A stretch of DNA of 43,150 bases, from positions 1 through 43,150 of the forward strand of contig JAITQD010000087.1 of the NCBI GenBank assembly GCA_031289095.1. The letters are read 5' to 3'. How positions within the stretch are numbered: position 1 is the first letter of the stretch; each line of letters opens with the position of its first letter. Shown piece by piece: positions 41,475-43,150 of this stretch. The notes under the pieces were generated by a model, which ran no database searches, was not told the origin of the DNA, and was given only the letters and a program-made list of their open reading frames with translations. Origin of the DNA: Azoarcus sp. GTDB lineage: Bacteria; Pseudomonadota; Gammaproteobacteria; Burkholderiales; Rhodocyclaceae. A program made the translations under genes and the position numbers.

Positions 41475-42065
41475 CTACAGAGGTTGTGCAGAGATTCCTT
41501 GGGGGAGACCGCCATGGAGGTCTGCCGCCGTCACTTCCGTGCCGGCGGCGAGGCCATGAAAGCACCAGCATCCGCTACGCCGGTCGTCAAAATAGCGGCG
41601 CAAGGTCAAAGTAGTGGTGGGGAAGGCGATGTCGCTCCAGGGAATATCGGCTTCGGTGAAAAGCACAGTTTCGAGCGATTCGTCGCCGGGGCGAAAATCG
41701 GCATCGAGCAGGCGGGCGCGGTAAAAGATATGTACTTGGTCGATATGCGGCAGGTCAATGAGGGTGAACATTTCGCCCAATTCGACCCTGGCACAGGCTT
41801 CCTCCAGCGTTTCGCGGATGGCGGCATCGGCGGTCGTCTCGTGGTTTTCCATGAAGCCCGCAGGCAATGTCCATTTGTCGCGCCGGGGTTCGATTGCGCG
41901 GCGGCACAGCAATATTCTTTCTTCCCAGACCGGAATGGCCCCGACGACCAATTTTGGATTCTGGTAGTGAACTTTCCCGCAATTCATGCAGACGTGGCGC
42001 AGTCGCGTGTCGCCGGGTGGAATGCTCAAGGCGACACGCGTGCCGCATTCGGAGCAGAAATTCAT
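41475..42065 (-). CDS. Nudix hydrolase with N-terminal zinc ribbon
   Basis: 196 residues from ATG 42065; the longer frame starts at a TTG. The N-terminus has CSEC and CMNC (C4, C7, C26, C29), a zinc ribbon followed by YQNPKLVVGAIP. The Nudix box at 70-92 reads GFMENHETTADAAIRETLEE, with all Glu ligands in place. The layout is that of NudC-related hydrolases (nucleoside diphosphate linked to X), but the NADH signature SQPWPFP is absent, so the substrate is open. The short C-terminal tail (about 35 residues) is Cys/Gly-rich and not conserved to my knowledge. Confidence 0.88.
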   Translation of the reverse strand: MNFCSECGTRVALSIPPGDTRLRHVCMNCGKVHYQNPKLVVGAIPVWEERILLCRRAIEPRRDKWTLPAGFMENHETTADAAIRETLEEACARVELGEMFTLIDLPHIDQVHIFYRARLLDADFRPGDESLETVLFTEADIPWSDIAFPTTTLTLRRYFDDRRSGCWCFHGLAAGTEVTAADLHGGLPQGISAQPL

Positions 42066-42399
42066 GGATGGCAGAGAGGCATTTGTCAATGTGCCTGTTT
42101 CAGGCTGGGTTTGTTCCGGGTTCGAGCCTATTTTGGGGAATTCTGCAAAAGTCCCGTACCATCATGCTGTGAGTAGCTGCGGCATCCACGAATCCTGAGA
42201 CGACTTCGTTTTACGCAGGATGACGTAAAATAAAGTATGCAGAAGCTCCTCAAAGCGGACATATGGCACATGCTGTGGCAAACCGAGTGTGTAATGCAAC
42301 ACATACATACCGTAGGTTCATGGCATATTCCATTGAAAATTGCAATACTTCGCGTGGTCATTTCTCGTCTCTCGGATGGTAACACAACGGATATTCGTC
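42066..42399. other. Intergenic region with degenerate REP-like copy
   Basis: No gene is convincing. ATCCTG (42192-42197) and CAGGAT (42216-42221) form a hairpin; GCAGGATGACGT at 42215-42226 repeats 21725-21736. The stretch 42230-42390 is AT-rich and should hold the promoter of the HDOD gene, but no clear -35/-10 pair was found. Confidence 0.5.
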
Positions 42400-43150
42400 A
42401 TGCCTTCACAGATCGACCTCAACCGTTTCGCACAGATCAAAGCCACCGGCCATCTGCCCTCGCCACGCGGGGTCGCGCTGGCGGTCATGCGCATGACACA
42501 GGACGAGTCGGTTTCCACTGTCGATCTGGCGCGGATCATCAAGGGCGACCCGGCTTTCGTTGGGCGGCTCATCAAGGCGGCCAACGGCATGCTTTTCCGG
42601 CAGCGCGCCATCGTTTCGGTGCAGGAGGCGCTGATGGTGGTGGGGCTGCCCGCCGTGCGCGCCATGGTGCTCGGTTTTTCCCTGCTGTCGAATTATCGCA
42701 AAGGCGGCTGCCCGGGGTTCGATTATTCGCGCTTCTGGTCGTCGTCGCTGATCATGGCGATTTCCATGCAGGTGCTGGCCGGACGTATCCGTTTGGTGGC
42801 GGCCGATGAGCTTTTCAGTATTGGTTTGCTGGCGCGGATTGGCGAACTGGCGCTGGCCACCGTCTACCCGGTCAAATACGGACGCTTGCTCGCCGAACTG
42901 GTGGAGGCGCCGGGCGCCGATCTCGCGGAACTGGAGCAGCAAACCCTGGCGATGTCCCATGCCGACCTTGGAACGGCCATGCTGGAGGACTGGGGCATTC
43001 CGACTGTCTTTACCGGCCCGGTGCGCCATTACGAGCATCCGGGAGATGCGCCTTTTGCCGCTGATGGGCGGGAAATGACGGTGATGCAGTGCCTGATCCT
43101 CGCCCGCAATGTGGCGGAGATTTGTCTGGGAGCGCCGACCGGGCAGCATG
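42400..43150 (+). CDS. HDOD-domain protein, cut by the window edge
   Basis: 250 residues are visible from ATG 42400 and the frame stays open to the end. It begins PSQIDLNRFAQIKATGHLPSP, then HDOD motifs: VDLARIIKGDPAFVGRLIKAAN, VQEALMVVGLPAVRAMVLGFSL, FSIGLLARIGELALATVYP and SHADLGTAMLEDWGIP. The HD metal residues are degenerate, as usual for HDOD. Such proteins are signalling outputs and are often fused to GGDEF, EAL or kinase parts; what lies beyond the edge is unknown. Confidence 0.88.
   Translation, partial: MPSQIDLNRFAQIKATGHLPSPRGVALAVMRMTQDESVSTVDLARIIKGDPAFVGRLIKAANGMLFRQRAIVSVQEALMVVGLPAVRAMVLGFSLLSNYRKGGCPGFDYSRFWSSSLIMAISMQVLAGRIRLVAADELFSIGLLARIGELALATVYPVKYGRLLAELVEAPGADLAELEQQTLAMSHADLGTAMLEDWGIPTVFTGPVRHYEHPGDAPFAADGREMTVMQCLILARNVAEICLGAPTGQH

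Overview
The window is GC-rich chromosomal DNA from a Gram-negative bacterium, most likely a betaproteobacterium of the Rhodocyclales/Nitrosomonadales type. This is inferred from gene content: a polyhydroxyalkanoate phasin, paired aat/bpt N-degron transferases, an AlaA-type aminotransferase next to hom, an rpfE-recJ pair, a PEP-CTERM protein and polar-type flagellar genes. No rRNA, tRNA, CRISPR array or intact insertion sequence was seen. About 38 protein genes are supported, packed densely and often joined by 4-base ATGA overlaps.

Region by region. 1-2.6 kb: a broken Hcp-like gene behind a Ser/Thr kinase whose C-terminus is the T6SS TagH-type domain, with a divergent XRE regulator and palindromes between them. 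2.7-7.1 kb: thioesterase, zapE, alpha/beta hydrolase and a DinG/YoaA-type helicase, all on the + strand. 7.2-10.2 kb: phasin, DeaD-like helicase and cold-shock protein on the - strand, with good terminators. 10.5-15.6 kb: ArsR-like regulator, aas, an exported Tat/lipobox amidohydrolase and an LplT-like transporter, which together look like a lysophospholipid salvage operon with an extra enzyme. 15.9-19.5 kb: four exported proteins (COG3014 lipoprotein, YcfL, LpoB and a CsgG/LpoB-like protein) ending at a strong terminator. 19.7-21.2 kb: bpt and aat. 21.3-21.7 kb: a Fur-box DUF2325 gene. 21.8-29.6 kb: an NlpC/P60 peptidase and the three-gene transglutaminase / permuted ATP-grasp-alpha-E / transglutaminase-DUF2126 operon. 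29.9-30.5 kb: a PEP-CTERM protein behind a near-consensus sigma-54 promoter. 30.5-35.0 kb: thiL, HAD phosphatase, rpfE and recJ on the - strand. 35.3-38.4 kb: alaA, GNAT, hom. 38.4-41.2 kb: a fliT, fliK, flhB'-like and PilZ row on the - strand with a candidate sigma-28 promoter. 41.5 kb to the end: a zinc-ribbon Nudix hydrolase and the start of an HDOD protein cut by the window edge.

No single locus is a proven new system. The best candidates for unusual biology are the kinase-TagH fusion, the iron-regulated DUF2325 protein with a Cys-rich tail, the amidohydrolase inside the aas-lplT operon, the LpoB cluster with its uncharacterised fourth member, and the permuted ATP-grasp operon that shows no Anbu peptidase gene in this window.
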